Part shown: piece after piece, positions 7,965-15,973 of the stretch
How the letters are laid out: every line of letters starts with the position of its first letter
How positions within the stretch are numbered: position 1 is the stretch's first letter
Origin: an uncultured bacterium
GTDB lineage: Bacteria > Verrucomicrobiota > Kiritimatiellia > RFP12 > UBA1067
NCBI GenBank assembly: GCA_902779075.1
Contig: CACZAK010000011.1
Coordinates: 1 to 48,358, forward strand
Length of the DNA: 48,358 bases
Direction of reading: 5' to 3'
Position numbers and translations under genes: made by a program
Notes under the pieces: model-generated
What the model was told of the DNA's origin: nothing
The model's input: the letters and a program-made list of their open reading frames with translations, nothing else
Databases searched by the model: none

Positions 7965-8576
7965 TCACTTCGCCGCCGACTTTGGAGCTTGAGTCGCGCC
8001 GCTGACAGAAGCGGCGACGCCGGTCATGGCCGCAATCTCGGCGAAGACCTCCGAAGCCTTCTCCTTCTTTGGTGCGTCCTTCTTTGCGCAGCATTTGCGT
8101 ATGACGAACGCAAGCAGCTTTATCAGGCCGAAGCGGAGGAACAGGAGCAACGAATACAGGAGAAAGTAGATCGGGAACGGAAGGCAGAACAGCAGGCCAA
8201 GGCGGCTCTTGTTTTCGACGGCGATCAACATCACGGAGGCGACCGCAAGGCATATCATCGCAAGCGTGACGATTACCTCGCTCCACCTCACGCGGACGGG
8301 CTTGCCGTCGTAGAACGGCGCGATGAGCCACTTGTACAGTTTGCCGACGTATGCGAGCACCCTGCTGTTGTCGTCGATGTTGGACAGCATGTCGGCGTTC
8401 ACCGTCTCGGAGACGGAATCGTGGACTCGGTTGCGCACGGTGCGGAAGAGGTTCTTCCTGGCGGAGGGAATCGCGGAAAGCAGTATGTTCAGCGTGAAGC
8501 TGATCGAAAACAGCGCAGACGAACACTCGACGTGTTCGCCCGCTGTCGTGAGCCAGTTCCACAATGGTTCGGTCAT
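7965..8576 (-). CDS. Two-TM membrane protein of unknown function
   Basis: 203 aa, unrecognised. Residues 1-105 are mostly hydrophilic, with a moderately hydrophobic stretch near 20-35. They are followed by two strong membrane segments (about 105-125, VIVTLAMICLAVASVMLIAV; about 131-153, rich in Leu/Phe) and a Lys-rich, Ala-rich tail (about 165-203). No signal peptide cleavage site is evident. Its ATG shares the A of the TAA stop of the upstream PLD-like gene (TAATG), so the two are translationally coupled and probably act together. A membrane effector controlled by the soluble partner is one possible reading, but this is only inference. Confidence 0.7.
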   Translation of the reverse strand: MTEPLWNWLTTAGEHVECSSALFSISFTLNILLSAIPSARKNLFRTVRNRVHDSVSETVNADMLSNIDDNSRVLAYVGKLYKWLIAPFYDGKPVRVRWSEVIVTLAMICLAVASVMLIAVENKSRLGLLFCLPFPIYFLLYSLLLFLRFGLIKLLAFVIRKCCAKKDAPKKEKASEVFAEIAAMTGVAASVSGATQAPKSAAK

Positions 8577-9091
8577 TACGCTGCGGCCTTGTCGGAAATC
8601 TTCCTGAGCTTTAGGAACTCGTCTATCAGGGCGTTCGCTACATCCGTGCGGTTTGCGGAAAACGCGGCCATTCGTTTTTCGAGATCGTATTCGACCCTCA
8701 CAATGCGCCCGTCCGCGACGGCGAAATGGTGCCTGGGCGATTGCAGCCTCGACAGTTCAGCCGTTGAAGCCTCGTCCTTGCGAATGACGAACGCGCTGTC
8801 CTTGACCTCCTCTGGAACGCAAGAGGCATCGTCAGAGGCAATAAGGGCGATTTGAACATCCCTCCGCTTAGCGCGGCGCAAGGCGTTTATGACCGCCGGG
8901 GTCCACACGTCGTCGTGAAAAGCCCCGGAGAAGGCGATAAAGCTTTCCTTGGCGGCGTCAAGCATCTCCTCGATTATTATGCAAGCGTGCTGAGGCGAAG
9001 AGTTGGGAACGACATCGGTGTTGCCAGACGTTATAGCATTGCGTACGGCAATCCTATAAATCTGCAAGATGTCATCGCTCTCTGTTGTCAT
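8576..9091 (-). CDS. Small protein with a degenerate phospholipase-D-like fold
   Basis: 171 aa, soluble. The middle (AKESFIAFSGAFHDDVW, INALRRAKRRDVQIALIASD) resembles the strand-helix unit before the HKD motif of PLD-like nucleases. RHHFAVADGRIVRVEYD aligns with the HHxKxxxxDGR strand, but the catalytic Lys is missing. The assignment is by pattern and of moderate certainty. The start has an excellent Shine-Dalgarno (AGGAGGAGC) and a TACAAT -10 box 31 nt upstream. It is the first gene of a two-gene unit with the two-TM membrane protein. With one HKD-like half and no Lys it is more likely a binding or sensing domain than an active hydrolase. Confidence 0.65.
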   Translation of the reverse strand: MTTESDDILQIYRIAVRNAITSGNTDVVPNSSPQHACIIIEEMLDAAKESFIAFSGAFHDDVWTPAVINALRRAKRRDVQIALIASDDASCVPEEVKDSAFVIRKDEASTAELSRLQSPRHHFAVADGRIVRVEYDLEKRMAAFSANRTDVANALIDEFLKLRKISDKAAA

Positions 9092-9122
9092 TTGCTCCTC
9101 CTGTTTTTTCCTGTCGCCGCCT

Positions 9123-9128
9123 ATTGTA
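9123..9128 (-). promoter_or_regulatory. -10 box for the PLD-like/membrane protein pair
   Basis: GTGGTACAAT on the minus strand (TACAAT at 9123-9128 with an extended TGG), 31 nt before the ATG at 9091. The leader contains the Shine-Dalgarno. Confidence 0.5.
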
Positions 9129-9313
9129 CCACGACGCCGGGCACGGGGTCAAGCGCGCCGAAAAGTTTTTTGTCCGCAAGCGGCTCCGCCAGCTCCGCAC
9201 ACGTCTTCTCAACGCCCGCTTTCGTGTCAGCGTTTTTGTCAGCACTTGTCATTTTCTGTCGTTCCCGATTGTGCCCTAAGTGCGTTTCGCTCAATGTTTC
9301 CAAGGGTTTTCAT

Positions 9314-9388
9314 TGGAGCCGGCAGAGGGATTCGAACCCCCGACCAGCGGTTTACAAAACCGCTGCGCTACCACTACGCTATACCGGC
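9314..9388 (-). tRNA. tRNA-Thr (anticodon UGU)
   Basis: Reading the minus strand from 9388, the acceptor GCCGGTA pairs with TGCCGGC. A D-arm with TAGCGTAGTGGTAGCGC follows. The anticodon stem GCGGT/ACCGC encloses loop TTTGTAA, giving anticodon TGT. The T-arm has GGTTCGAATCC. Discriminator T and CCA are encoded (9314-9316). 75 nt including CCA. A TACAAT box lies at 9405-9410. Confidence 0.97.
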
Positions 9389-9404
9389 TTTGGGCGTGGG
9401 CAAT

Positions 9405-9410
9405 ATTGTA
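9405..9410 (-). promoter_or_regulatory. -10 box of tRNA-Thr
   Basis: TTTGGTACAAT on the minus strand, 16 nt before the mature tRNA 5' end. Same extended -10 form as other promoters in the window. Confidence 0.5.
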
Positions 9411-9447
9411 CCAAAAAACTGCGGCGTTTCAAAGCCCAGATTTATGA

Positions 9448-9453
9448 TATAAT
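9448..9453 (+). promoter_or_regulatory. Extended -10 promoter of the histidine kinase
   Basis: TGATATAAT (TATAAT at 9448-9453), 31 nt before the ATG at 9485. The leader carries AGAGGAAAAA as ribosome binding site. No -35 match. Confidence 0.5.
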
Positions 9454-9484
9454 CATTTCGCCCGAAAGATAGAGGAAAAACGCC

Positions 9485-10627
9485 ATGAGAGTCTTCTTCA
9501 GCAAAGTCGCAGAGCACATCGACAAGCTCGACGCCGAGAGCCAGCGCAAACAGTACCGGCTGCTCGTGGAGGAACTGTCGTTCTACGAGTCGGTTTTCCA
9601 GTCCCTGCGCGAGGGCGTGATGGTGGTGGACGCTACAGGCAACGCTGTCTACGCCAACGAGGCCGTCGCGCGGCTCACCGGCTTCGACGGCAAGAAGGCA
9701 CGGGGACGCCCCGTGCGCCACCTCCTGCCGGACTGGGACTGGGACAACCTGCTCACGCCGTCCGGCGAGGGCAAGGGCTGGACGCGACAGGCGTCCTGCG
9801 AAATCGAGGTCACCTACCCCGAGCACCGCATACTGGAAATACAGTCCACTCCCTCTCCCACCGGCACGCTCCTGCTCGTGCGCGACGTGACGCTCGCCCG
9901 CGCGCAGGAGGAAAGCGCGAGGGAGTCCAGCCGCACGGACGCGGTGCGCGACCTTGCCGCAGGCGTCGCGCACGAGATCGGCAACCCGCTCAACGCTATC
10001 TCGCTGAACCTCCAGCTGCTCGGGCGCGAGTTCCGTCGCGAGCCGGACGAGGAGCGCCGCGCGCGCCTTCTGCACGACATCACGACAGCTCAGAACGAGG
10101 TCAAACGCCTGGAGGGCATCATCAAGGGATTTCTCTCCGCGCTCCGTCCCGCTAAGCTTAACCTCGTGCCTGGCTCGCTCGTCGACCCGCTCACGGCCAC
10201 GCTGGACGCCATGAAGGCGCAGTTCGAGGACCGCCGCATCAAAACTCAGCTCAGCCTACCCTCCGCCCTTCCAACGGTGCTCGTGGACCGCGCACAGATG
10301 GAGCAGGTGTTCTTCAACCTCGTCAAGAACGCCCTTGAGGCGATGAAGGACGGCGGCAGCCTCGAAATCGAGGTGGATGCAGACGACCGCGACGTCCATG
10401 TGGTCATCCGCGACAACGGCAGCGGCATGGACGCGGCGACGCTCGCGCACATCTTCGAGCCGTACCAGACTTCAAAGGAACACGGCAGCGGCCTCGGGCT
10501 CATGCTCTCGCGCCGCATCGTGCACGCCCACGGCGGCGAGATAGACGTGGAGTCGAAGCCCGGCACCGGCACGGCCTTCACCGTGCGCATCCCCCGCCTA
10601 GAAAAGCGCGTGCGCCGCCTCAAGTGA
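9485..10627 (+). CDS. PAS-containing sensor histidine kinase (NtrB-like)
   Basis: 380 aa, no transmembrane segment, so probably a cytoplasmic sensor. A short helical N-terminus is followed by a PAS domain (about 33-140; LREGVMVVDATGNAVYANEA), then the phosphoacceptor H-box VAHEIGNPLN (H163). The ATPase domain has an N-box QVFFNLVKNALEAM (274-287), G1 DNGSGMD (310-316) and G2 GSGLGLM (334-340). It autophosphorylates on His163 and passes the phosphate to a response regulator, but none is encoded beside it, so it is an orphan here. The HEIGNPLN form and soluble PAS recall nitrogen-regulatory NtrB kinases that partner sigma54 activators. The ligand is unknown. Confidence 0.92.
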   Translation: MRVFFSKVAEHIDKLDAESQRKQYRLLVEELSFYESVFQSLREGVMVVDATGNAVYANEAVARLTGFDGKKARGRPVRHLLPDWDWDNLLTPSGEGKGWTRQASCEIEVTYPEHRILEIQSTPSPTGTLLLVRDVTLARAQEESARESSRTDAVRDLAAGVAHEIGNPLNAISLNLQLLGREFRREPDEERRARLLHDITTAQNEVKRLEGIIKGFLSALRPAKLNLVPGSLVDPLTATLDAMKAQFEDRRIKTQLSLPSALPTVLVDRAQMEQVFFNLVKNALEAMKDGGSLEIEVDADDRDVHVVIRDNGSGMDAATLAHIFEPYQTSKEHGSGLGLMLSRRIVHAHGGEIDVESKPGTGTAFTVRIPRLEKRVRRLK

Positions 10628-10720
10628 CAAGAGTCCCTCAGCGCAAACAATGTGCGGATTGGGATCGGGCTTCCCACTACGAACAACCTTTGCGGCGTTC
10701 CATGTCACATCTAATGAGGT

Positions 10721-10734
10721 TTGACCTAGGTCAA
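10721..10734. promoter_or_regulatory. Perfect 14-bp palindrome TTGACCTAGGTCAA
   Basis: A perfect dyad in the 141-bp gap between the convergent 3' ends of the histidine kinase and the CE15-like esterase. Its symmetry and length fit a dimeric regulator site, but there is no promoter next to it. The rest of the gap (10628-10768) shows nothing else recognisable. Confidence 0.35.
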
Positions 10735-10768
10735 TAGGCAGAAGCGGATTTCCTCGTCGCCCTCAGCG

Positions 10769-11911
10769 TCAATCATGCAGCCGAAGAGCGTCCGCACATG
10801 TGGTCGTCGTGCCGAACGGCGTGGCACAGAAATCGAGGAAGAGCTTGAAGTCATAGGGCGTGAAATCGTGTTCACCCGGGCGGACGTGTCCGCCGACGTG
10901 TCCGCGATAGCCCCAGCCCTTCAGGTTCATGCGCTCCCATGCGCGGGATGCCATCTCGGCGGCGAACTGTTCGCCTTCGGGCCCCGCCCACACATCCTTG
11001 CTCGCGCTCGCAACGTAGAGGTAGCGCGGTGCCATGAGCGCAAGAAACTCGTCCATGTCGTGCGGCATGTTCCGCTCGTCCGCCTCGAACTTCCGCGAAT
11101 TGAGGCAGAGCCAATGGAGGTGGTACGTGTTGACAAATGAAAGCTTGCAGACGCCAGGCTTCCAGAGGCGGTGCGGATGCGCGCCGCCCACGCCGGAGTC
11201 GTTGGAGTAGGCGACGAGAAAGCGCTCGTCCGTAACGCCCGTGACGAGCGCCACCTTGCCGAGGCGGGAGTGTCCGCACACCGCGACGCGCTTCGCGTCT
11301 AGTTCCGGACGCGACTCGATCCAGTCCATAACGCGGCTGTGCCCCCACGCCCAGGCGCGGATCGTGCCCCACGTGTCGCCCTTGCGTCCGTCCGGCTCGC
11401 CGCCGTAGAGTCCGAAAACGCCCCAGGCGTTGGGCGGAAGTTTTTCCGGCTTCATCTTGATGTAGCGGTCGTAGAGCCAGCAGTCCGGCGCGGCATCGTT
11501 CACGTTCCACATCACGAGCGCGTAGCCGCGCTCCGTCGCCATGCGGCGGAACTCGTCCTGCACGGCAAGAATCTTCTTCAGCTTCTCCGGCTTGATTGGC
11601 GTGGGGAAGCACGAGCGCCTGTCGGCGACGAACACGACAGGACACGGCCGCTCCTTCGACGCGCCCGGCGGCAGCGCCACGTCGAGGTGGAGCTTCACCT
11701 TGCCGCCGCCGATCCAGATTTCGTTGCCCTTGAACTCCATGTCGGCTGGACGCCCCACCGGCGCGCGCCCGTAATAGTTCTCGAGGAACCACTCCTTGAT
11801 CTCCTGCTGCGCCGCGTCTTTGCGCGGCGGCTCTGGGACACCCGTCAACCCAAAAACGAGAGTTGGAACGAGGATGAATTCTGCAACATGATACCATTTT
11901 GTTATTTTCAT
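10769..11911 (-). CDS. CE15-like (glucuronoyl esterase/acetyl xylan esterase-type) alpha/beta hydrolase
   Basis: 380 aa from the ATG at 11911, which has AGAGAAGAAG upstream. The N-terminal hydrophobic stretch (about 8-24, EFILVPTLVFGLTG) is a signal peptide. The nucleophile elbow is GHSRLGK (Ser215), followed by VAYSNDSGVGGAHPHR. The catalytic His is probably in GGHVRPGEHDFTPYD near the C-terminus. APRYLYVASASKDVWAGPEGE is typical of the family. CE15 enzymes cleave the ester between glucuronoyl side chains of xylan and lignin alcohols, which would fit the GH10 xylanase at the right edge. Family assignment is by motif; acetyl esterase activity is an alternative. Confidence 0.8.
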   Translation of the reverse strand: MKITKWYHVAEFILVPTLVFGLTGVPEPPRKDAAQQEIKEWFLENYYGRAPVGRPADMEFKGNEIWIGGGKVKLHLDVALPPGASKERPCPVVFVADRRSCFPTPIKPEKLKKILAVQDEFRRMATERGYALVMWNVNDAAPDCWLYDRYIKMKPEKLPPNAWGVFGLYGGEPDGRKGDTWGTIRAWAWGHSRVMDWIESRPELDAKRVAVCGHSRLGKVALVTGVTDERFLVAYSNDSGVGGAHPHRLWKPGVCKLSFVNTYHLHWLCLNSRKFEADERNMPHDMDEFLALMAPRYLYVASASKDVWAGPEGEQFAAEMASRAWERMNLKGWGYRGHVGGHVRPGEHDFTPYDFKLFLDFCATPFGTTTTCADALRLHD

Positions 11912-12052
11912 ACTTCTCTTCTCTTTCTGTCCCTTGTCGTTGTCGGCATCGGGACTGAACGTAATGGCATTCTCATGCTTCTGCATGTTCGAGATCTGGC
12001 AGAGTCACGGCGGTGAACCATATAATCCTTAATGCCTGACCACTGTTGTAGA

Positions 12053-12129
12053 TGGTGGGCGCGACTGGACTCGAACCAGTGACCCCTACCGTGTGAAGGT
12101 AGTGCTCTAACCAACTGAGCTACGCGCCC
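12053..12129 (-). tRNA. tRNA-Val (anticodon CAC)
   Basis: The minus strand from 12129 starts GGGCGCG and ends CGCGCCC, discriminator A, CCA. The anticodon stem CTACC/GGTAG encloses loop TTCACAC, giving anticodon CAC (reads GUG). The T-arm has GGTTCGAGTCC. 77 nt with CCA encoded. A TATACT box lies 26 nt upstream (12156-12161). Confidence 0.97.
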
Positions 12130-12155
12130 TCGCTTTCATGGCGAAAACGGGAGAT

Positions 12156-12161
12156 AGTATA
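12156..12161 (-). promoter_or_regulatory. -10 box of tRNA-Val
   Basis: CGGTATACT on the minus strand, 26 nt before the mature 5' end of tRNA-Val. Confidence 0.45.
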
Positions 12162-12245
12162 CCGAAATCCGTGACGCCTTGCAAGCATGAAATAGAAAAG
12201 TTTGCAATCGCGACAAAACCACTGCGTTTGCAGCCCTGTCCACAG

Positions 12246-12749
12246 TCATGGCAGGGGTACGACCTTGAGGTTGCGGCGGCCCCAAAGGAGGGCCGTCTCA
12301 TGGGTCGGAAACCACACGTCGATGTGGCGTCCCTTGATGGACCCGCCCACGTCTTCCACCACGCCCGTGCCGTATCCTGGAATCTGCAGCCGCGTGCCGA
12401 ACGGGAACACCTTAGGATCCGCCGCCACGGTGCCATGCCTCGCCATGGTTCCGCGCGCCGTTACGCCGACTTTCTTACGCTGTCCTTTGCTCGGCCCGTA
12501 TGTGTAGACTGGAGGCCCAAATCCAAACCAGCTCAACCGCCATCCACAGCAGGTGCCGCAGCTGCAGTAGCCCGTCACGAGCACGTCGCCCTTCTCGTCC
12601 TCCGACGGCGGCGGAAACGCTTCCGGTGCCGATTCCGCGCGTTCAGCTTCGCCCCGACATCCACGCACTACAAGGCATATCAAGACAATGAGCGCAATGG
12701 AACACGCCGCCACGCACCAGACGAGACGCCTCCCCCCGGGTATCGTCAC
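12246..12749 (-). CDS. Membrane-anchored 3D-domain (double-psi beta-barrel) protein
   Basis: 167 aa. Start chosen at GTG 12749 because it makes a GTGA overlap with the nadE stop and GGAG lies just upstream; longer ATG starts would run further into nadE. An N-terminal anchor (about 8-27, LVWCVAACSIALIVLICLVV) precedes an acidic linker. The C-terminal 3D domain has ADPKVFPFGTRLQIPGYG and VVEDVGGSIKGRHIDVWF, which supply the three conserved Asp residues. 3D domains occur in MltA-like and Rpf/YabE-type peptidoglycan-active proteins, so a cell-envelope role is likely. The TGYCSCGTCCG segment ahead of it is unusually Cys-rich. Last gene of the dsbD-like operon, consistent with disulfide formation in the periplasm. 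Confidence 0.82.
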   Translation of the reverse strand: MTIPGGRRLVWCVAACSIALIVLICLVVRGCRGEAERAESAPEAFPPPSEDEKGDVLVTGYCSCGTCCGWRLSWFGFGPPVYTYGPSKGQRKKVGVTARGTMARHGTVAADPKVFPFGTRLQIPGYGTGVVEDVGGSIKGRHIDVWFPTHETALLWGRRNLKVVPLP

Positions 12750-14029
12750 ACGAACGCTCCATTGAATATGTCGCTCGGCACATGCCATGCAGACGGTGCC
12801 AGATAGACGGAGAATACCGGCACGCCGTCCGGCGCGCAGTTGCGCTTGAACGACTGCGAAAAGAGCCTGCGGAAGAACACATCCAGCCACTTGGCGATGA
12901 CAGATGCGGGGTACTGCTTTTTAAACGCCTTCTTTGCGGCCTTCAGGATCTCAGCGCGTCCGGCCTGTTCGGCGACGAAGTGCCAGAGGAAGAAGTCATG
13001 CAGCTCGTAGGGGCCTACCTTGTCCTCTGTCTTCTGCGCGATCTTGCCGCGCTTCGACGGCAACAGCTCTGGGCTCACGGGCGTCACGATGATGTCGAGA
13101 AGCGCCTTGGCGGCGAGCCCGCCCGCGCCCTTCCCCTCGGCCCACCAGCGGCAGACCTCGCGCACGACCGTCTTCGGCACGCCCGCGTTCACGCCGAACA
13201 TGCTCATGTGGTCGCCGTTGTACGTACACCAGCCGAGGGCGATTTCGCTCATGTCGCCCGTGCCCACGACGATGCCGTTGAACTGGTTGGCCTTGTCCAT
13301 GAGGATCTGCGTGCGCTCGCGCGCCTGCGCGTTCTCGTAGGTGATGTCGTGGACGCGCTCGTTCTGTCCGATATCCTTGAAGTGCTGGCGGCACGCGGCG
13401 GTGATGTCGATCGTCTCGAGCTTTAGACCAAGCCCCTCCGCGAGGTCCTCCGCGTTGCCGCGCGTGCGCTTCGTGGTGCCGAAGCCAGGCATCGTGTACA
13501 CATGCACGCCCGCGCGGTCGAGGCCGAGCAGGTCGAACGCCGACACTGTCACGAGCAGCGCGAGCGCGCTGTCGAGTCCGCCCGATAGCCCGATCACCGC
13601 ATGGCGGCAGCCTATCGCCGCGAGACGGCGAGCAAGGCCCACCACCTGACGCGAGAACACCTCGCCGGGACGCCCCCCGAACGGGAAGCGCGGATCGGAT
13701 CCCACGCCCGCGATCGGGGACGCACCCCATCCGCCGGACGTGAACGTGACCTTCGGCGCACGCTTCAATTTGGCGAGAGTCTTGAGGAATTTCTCCTGCG
13801 CGGCGGCGAGTGCCGCCTGGAACGCGGGATGGTCGTTGAGCGAACCACAGTCGCCGCCACGGATGAAGTCGGCCGGCACCACGATCTCCGCGCCGCCCGC
13901 CTTGGCCGTGGTCTTCACGAGGTCCAGCAGGATCGACGCGTTTTCAGCGAACGCGCCGGGGCGGACCTTCAGCGCCGCGTCGAACAGGCCCGAGGGGACG
14001 CCACGCCTTTCAGATGTGGAAGCCTTCAT
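12746..14029 (-). CDS. nadE: NAD+ synthetase with a truncated glutaminase domain
   Basis: 427 aa. Makes NAD+ from nicotinate adenine dinucleotide, ATP and a nitrogen donor. The synthetase part is complete: PP-loop SGGLDS (149-154), MPGFGTTKRT, YENAQARERTQILMD, GTGDMSE, ALGWCTYNGDHMSM and QKTEDKVGPYELHDFF. It matches the roughly 640-aa glutamine-dependent type in its last 300 residues. The N-terminal nitrilase/glutaminase domain is reduced to about 100 residues. Where homologs have the catalytic Glu (FPE...GYSCGDL) it reads VPADFIRGGDCGSL, and the Lys and Cys parts are gone. It probably uses ammonia. ATG 14029 (after GAGGTGG) is preferred over GTG 14038. Confidence 0.9.
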   Translation of the reverse strand: MKASTSERRGVPSGLFDAALKVRPGAFAENASILLDLVKTTAKAGGAEIVVPADFIRGGDCGSLNDHPAFQAALAAAQEKFLKTLAKLKRAPKVTFTSGGWGASPIAGVGSDPRFPFGGRPGEVFSRQVVGLARRLAAIGCRHAVIGLSGGLDSALALLVTVSAFDLLGLDRAGVHVYTMPGFGTTKRTRGNAEDLAEGLGLKLETIDITAACRQHFKDIGQNERVHDITYENAQARERTQILMDKANQFNGIVVGTGDMSEIALGWCTYNGDHMSMFGVNAGVPKTVVREVCRWWAEGKGAGGLAAKALLDIIVTPVSPELLPSKRGKIAQKTEDKVGPYELHDFFLWHFVAEQAGRAEILKAAKKAFKKQYPASVIAKWLDVFFRRLFSQSFKRNCAPDGVPVFSVYLAPSAWHVPSDIFNGAFV

Positions 14030-14039
14030 GCGCGCCACC

Positions 14040-14726
14040 TCACTTTACTTTCAGCACTTCGGCGACCGGCTTGCGCGGACGCTTCATGTACTTCTGCGCG
14101 GACTTGCCTACGGCGATCACTGACATCAGAATCTCGCTCCTGGGGATTCCGAGAATCTCCTTCACCTTCGCCACGTCGCGCATGCCCATGATGAGCGTGT
14201 CCCAGCCACGGTTCTTCGCCGCGAGGATGAAGTACGAGCTCGCGAGTCCACAGTCGTACGCGCCCCACGTGTTGCCGAGGTCGTCCACGGCCTTGCCATC
14301 GTTGAAGCCGCTCTCGCCGGGCACGTATGTGACGGCCACGAGCGCGGCGGCGTTCGCGGAGCTGGCGGCGTTGAAACCGGGAAGCGCCTCCTTCCACATC
14401 CTCTCCTTCGCGGCGGCGGTGGCGGCCGCGTAGTAGCGCGTCGTCTCCGTGTTCTTCCAGCTGGGCGCGTTCAGCGCATCCGTGACGATCTTCTCCAGCT
14501 CTTCCTTGGTGATTTCGCTCTTCGCGTACTGGCGCACGCTCCGGCGCGCCTCCTTCAGTTCGTCAAAGTCCATTCCTGTCTTCTCCTTCTTTTTTGCCGT
14601 TTTGTCCTGTGCATCCTCGCCGCCGGAGCACCCTGCGGCCAGAAGGAGCGCCGCTGCGGACGCAACCTTCGCGAATTGTCGGCGGCTCGCCGCCAGACGG
14701 GTCGTTGTTTCCTGTGTCGTTTTCAT
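14040..14726 (-). CDS. Nitroreductase-family lipoprotein with Tat signal
   Basis: 228 aa. The N-terminus has a twin-arginine motif SRRQFAK (14-20), a hydrophobic stretch and a lipobox LLAAGC (Cys33), so it is probably exported folded by Tat and lipidated. The mature domain begins near residue 52 with FDELKEARRSVRQYAKSEIT and NAPSWKNTETTRYY, the FMN-binding start of the nitroreductase fold, and has LGNTWGAYDCGLASSYFILAAKNRGWDTLIMGM in the middle. FMN-dependent reduction of an unknown periplasmic substrate is expected. Its ATG overlaps the stop of the upstream dsbD-like gene (ATGA), and nadE follows within about 10 nt. Confidence 0.88.
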   Translation of the reverse strand: MKTTQETTTRLAASRRQFAKVASAAALLLAAGCSGGEDAQDKTAKKKEKTGMDFDELKEARRSVRQYAKSEITKEELEKIVTDALNAPSWKNTETTRYYAAATAAAKERMWKEALPGFNAASSANAAALVAVTYVPGESGFNDGKAVDDLGNTWGAYDCGLASSYFILAAKNRGWDTLIMGMRDVAKVKEILGIPRSEILMSVIAVGKSAQKYMKRPRKPVAEVLKVK

Positions 14727-15967
14727 GGGGTCTTTTCCTTCTTCTCCTTTTCAATCACCACGTAGGCCGGGACGCCCTTGATGTCGAGGCCGGTCAGTTC
14801 GGAATGCTTTTTAAGATCCTCGAACGTGTTGATCTCGATGTGCTTCACGTTGAACTTCGCGAGAGCCTCCACAACAGGCGGCTCCTTCAGCGTGGTCTTT
14901 TCCATCGCCGTGCAGTTCTTGCACCACGGCGCGCCGACGATCACGAGTGTCGGGCGCGTCGGATCGGTTTCGGTGGCGGCATCCTGCGCTAGCGCGGTTT
15001 CGGCTCGCGCCGTGAACCCGCCCCACGCGAGCCAGCCGTACCAGACGGCGAATCCGAACAGGACGATGGCGAACACGCGGTTCACCCACCGCATCCACGC
15101 GCCAGGCTTCGGCAGCACGGACATCCCCGCCGTGATGAACGGCCAGGGGAGCCCCATGCCCGCGCCGAGCACGAACGGCAGCGCGACGGCCCATACGCGA
15201 CCAGCCGCGAACCACTTCGCCGTGAGGACGAGCGTCGCGAGCAGAATCGGCGCCACGCACGCGCCCGCGAGGACGGCCGTGCCGGAACCGAGGAGGAATG
15301 GCCCGAGCAGCCCGCGCTTCGCGGCGGCGGGCGCACCTACTTTCGGACGCGGACGGAACCGCGAGAAGTCGATGAAGAACACTTCGCTCGTCGCAAGGCC
15401 CAGCAGTACGAACACCACTGCAACGGCGACGTTGAACCATGGGCTCGACTGTATTGCACCGAAGGCCAGTCCGCCGAACGCGGTGGCGGCTCCCAGCGCG
15501 CCGTAGGCAAGCGTCATGCCGAGGCCGTACGCAATTCCGCGTGGGGCGCCGCGTCCCACGAGGGCAAGGCTAACAGGCACGAGCGGCAGCACGCAGGGCG
15601 TGAGGTTCATCAGCAGACCGCCGAGCAGGACGAGGAGGAACACCATCGCGACGGACGCCTCGCCGAGCGTGTCGGCCACGCTCGGCTTGCCGGTCAGGAA
15701 CGCCGTGAAATCGGAGGCGTCCATGTAGCCGACCGCTAGGCGGCGCGACACGTTAGCCTCCGGCACCGGGGCCTCGGCCGGCGGCTTGTCCGCATCCTTC
15801 AGCAAGTTCTGCAGGTCGCCGTAGCCCCCGCCGCCAGGGCCTCCAAGCGCACCGGCCGCGCGCGCAGACTCCTCGTCGGGATAGCACACGCCGTCAACAC
15901 ACACCGGTTCTGCTGCGCATGTAAACGCAAACAGAGCCCCAAACAAGACAAAAGCTATTTTTCTCAT
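14723..15967 (-). CDS. DsbD-like thiol:disulfide interchange protein (CcdA domain plus thioredoxin domain)
   Basis: 414 aa. Signal peptide (1-18), a short Cys-containing segment (PVCVDGVCYP), then a CcdA/DsbD-type membrane domain (about 105-320, seven or eight segments) with the redox pair C125 in NLTPCVLP and C237 in AGACVAPILL. A C-terminal thioredoxin-like domain carries APWCKNC (C349, C352). It passes electrons from cytoplasmic thioredoxin to periplasmic partners. The usual large N-terminal DsbD-alpha domain is missing. The ATG at 15967 lies 6 nt after a TATAAT box with no Shine-Dalgarno (predicted leaderless). First gene of an overlapping operon with the nitroreductase, nadE and 3D protein. 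Confidence 0.9.
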   Translation of the reverse strand: MRKIAFVLFGALFAFTCAAEPVCVDGVCYPDEESARAAGALGGPGGGGYGDLQNLLKDADKPPAEAPVPEANVSRRLAVGYMDASDFTAFLTGKPSVADTLGEASVAMVFLLVLLGGLLMNLTPCVLPLVPVSLALVGRGAPRGIAYGLGMTLAYGALGAATAFGGLAFGAIQSSPWFNVAVAVVFVLLGLATSEVFFIDFSRFRPRPKVGAPAAAKRGLLGPFLLGSGTAVLAGACVAPILLATLVLTAKWFAAGRVWAVALPFVLGAGMGLPWPFITAGMSVLPKPGAWMRWVNRVFAIVLFGFAVWYGWLAWGGFTARAETALAQDAATETDPTRPTLVIVGAPWCKNCTAMEKTTLKEPPVVEALAKFNVKHIEINTFEDLKKHSELTGLDIKGVPAYVVIEKEKKEKTP

Positions 15968-15973
15968 GCGTTT

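Noticed and set aside
7837..8562. Upstream extension of the FISUMP frame by 242 codons
   Set aside because: It covers the membrane-protein gene in another frame; the ATG at 7836 has a signal peptide and ribosome binding site.
9121..9303. 60-codon minus-strand frame upstream of the PLD-like gene
   Set aside because: No ribosome binding site or recognisable content, and the promoter of the PLD-like gene overlaps its end.
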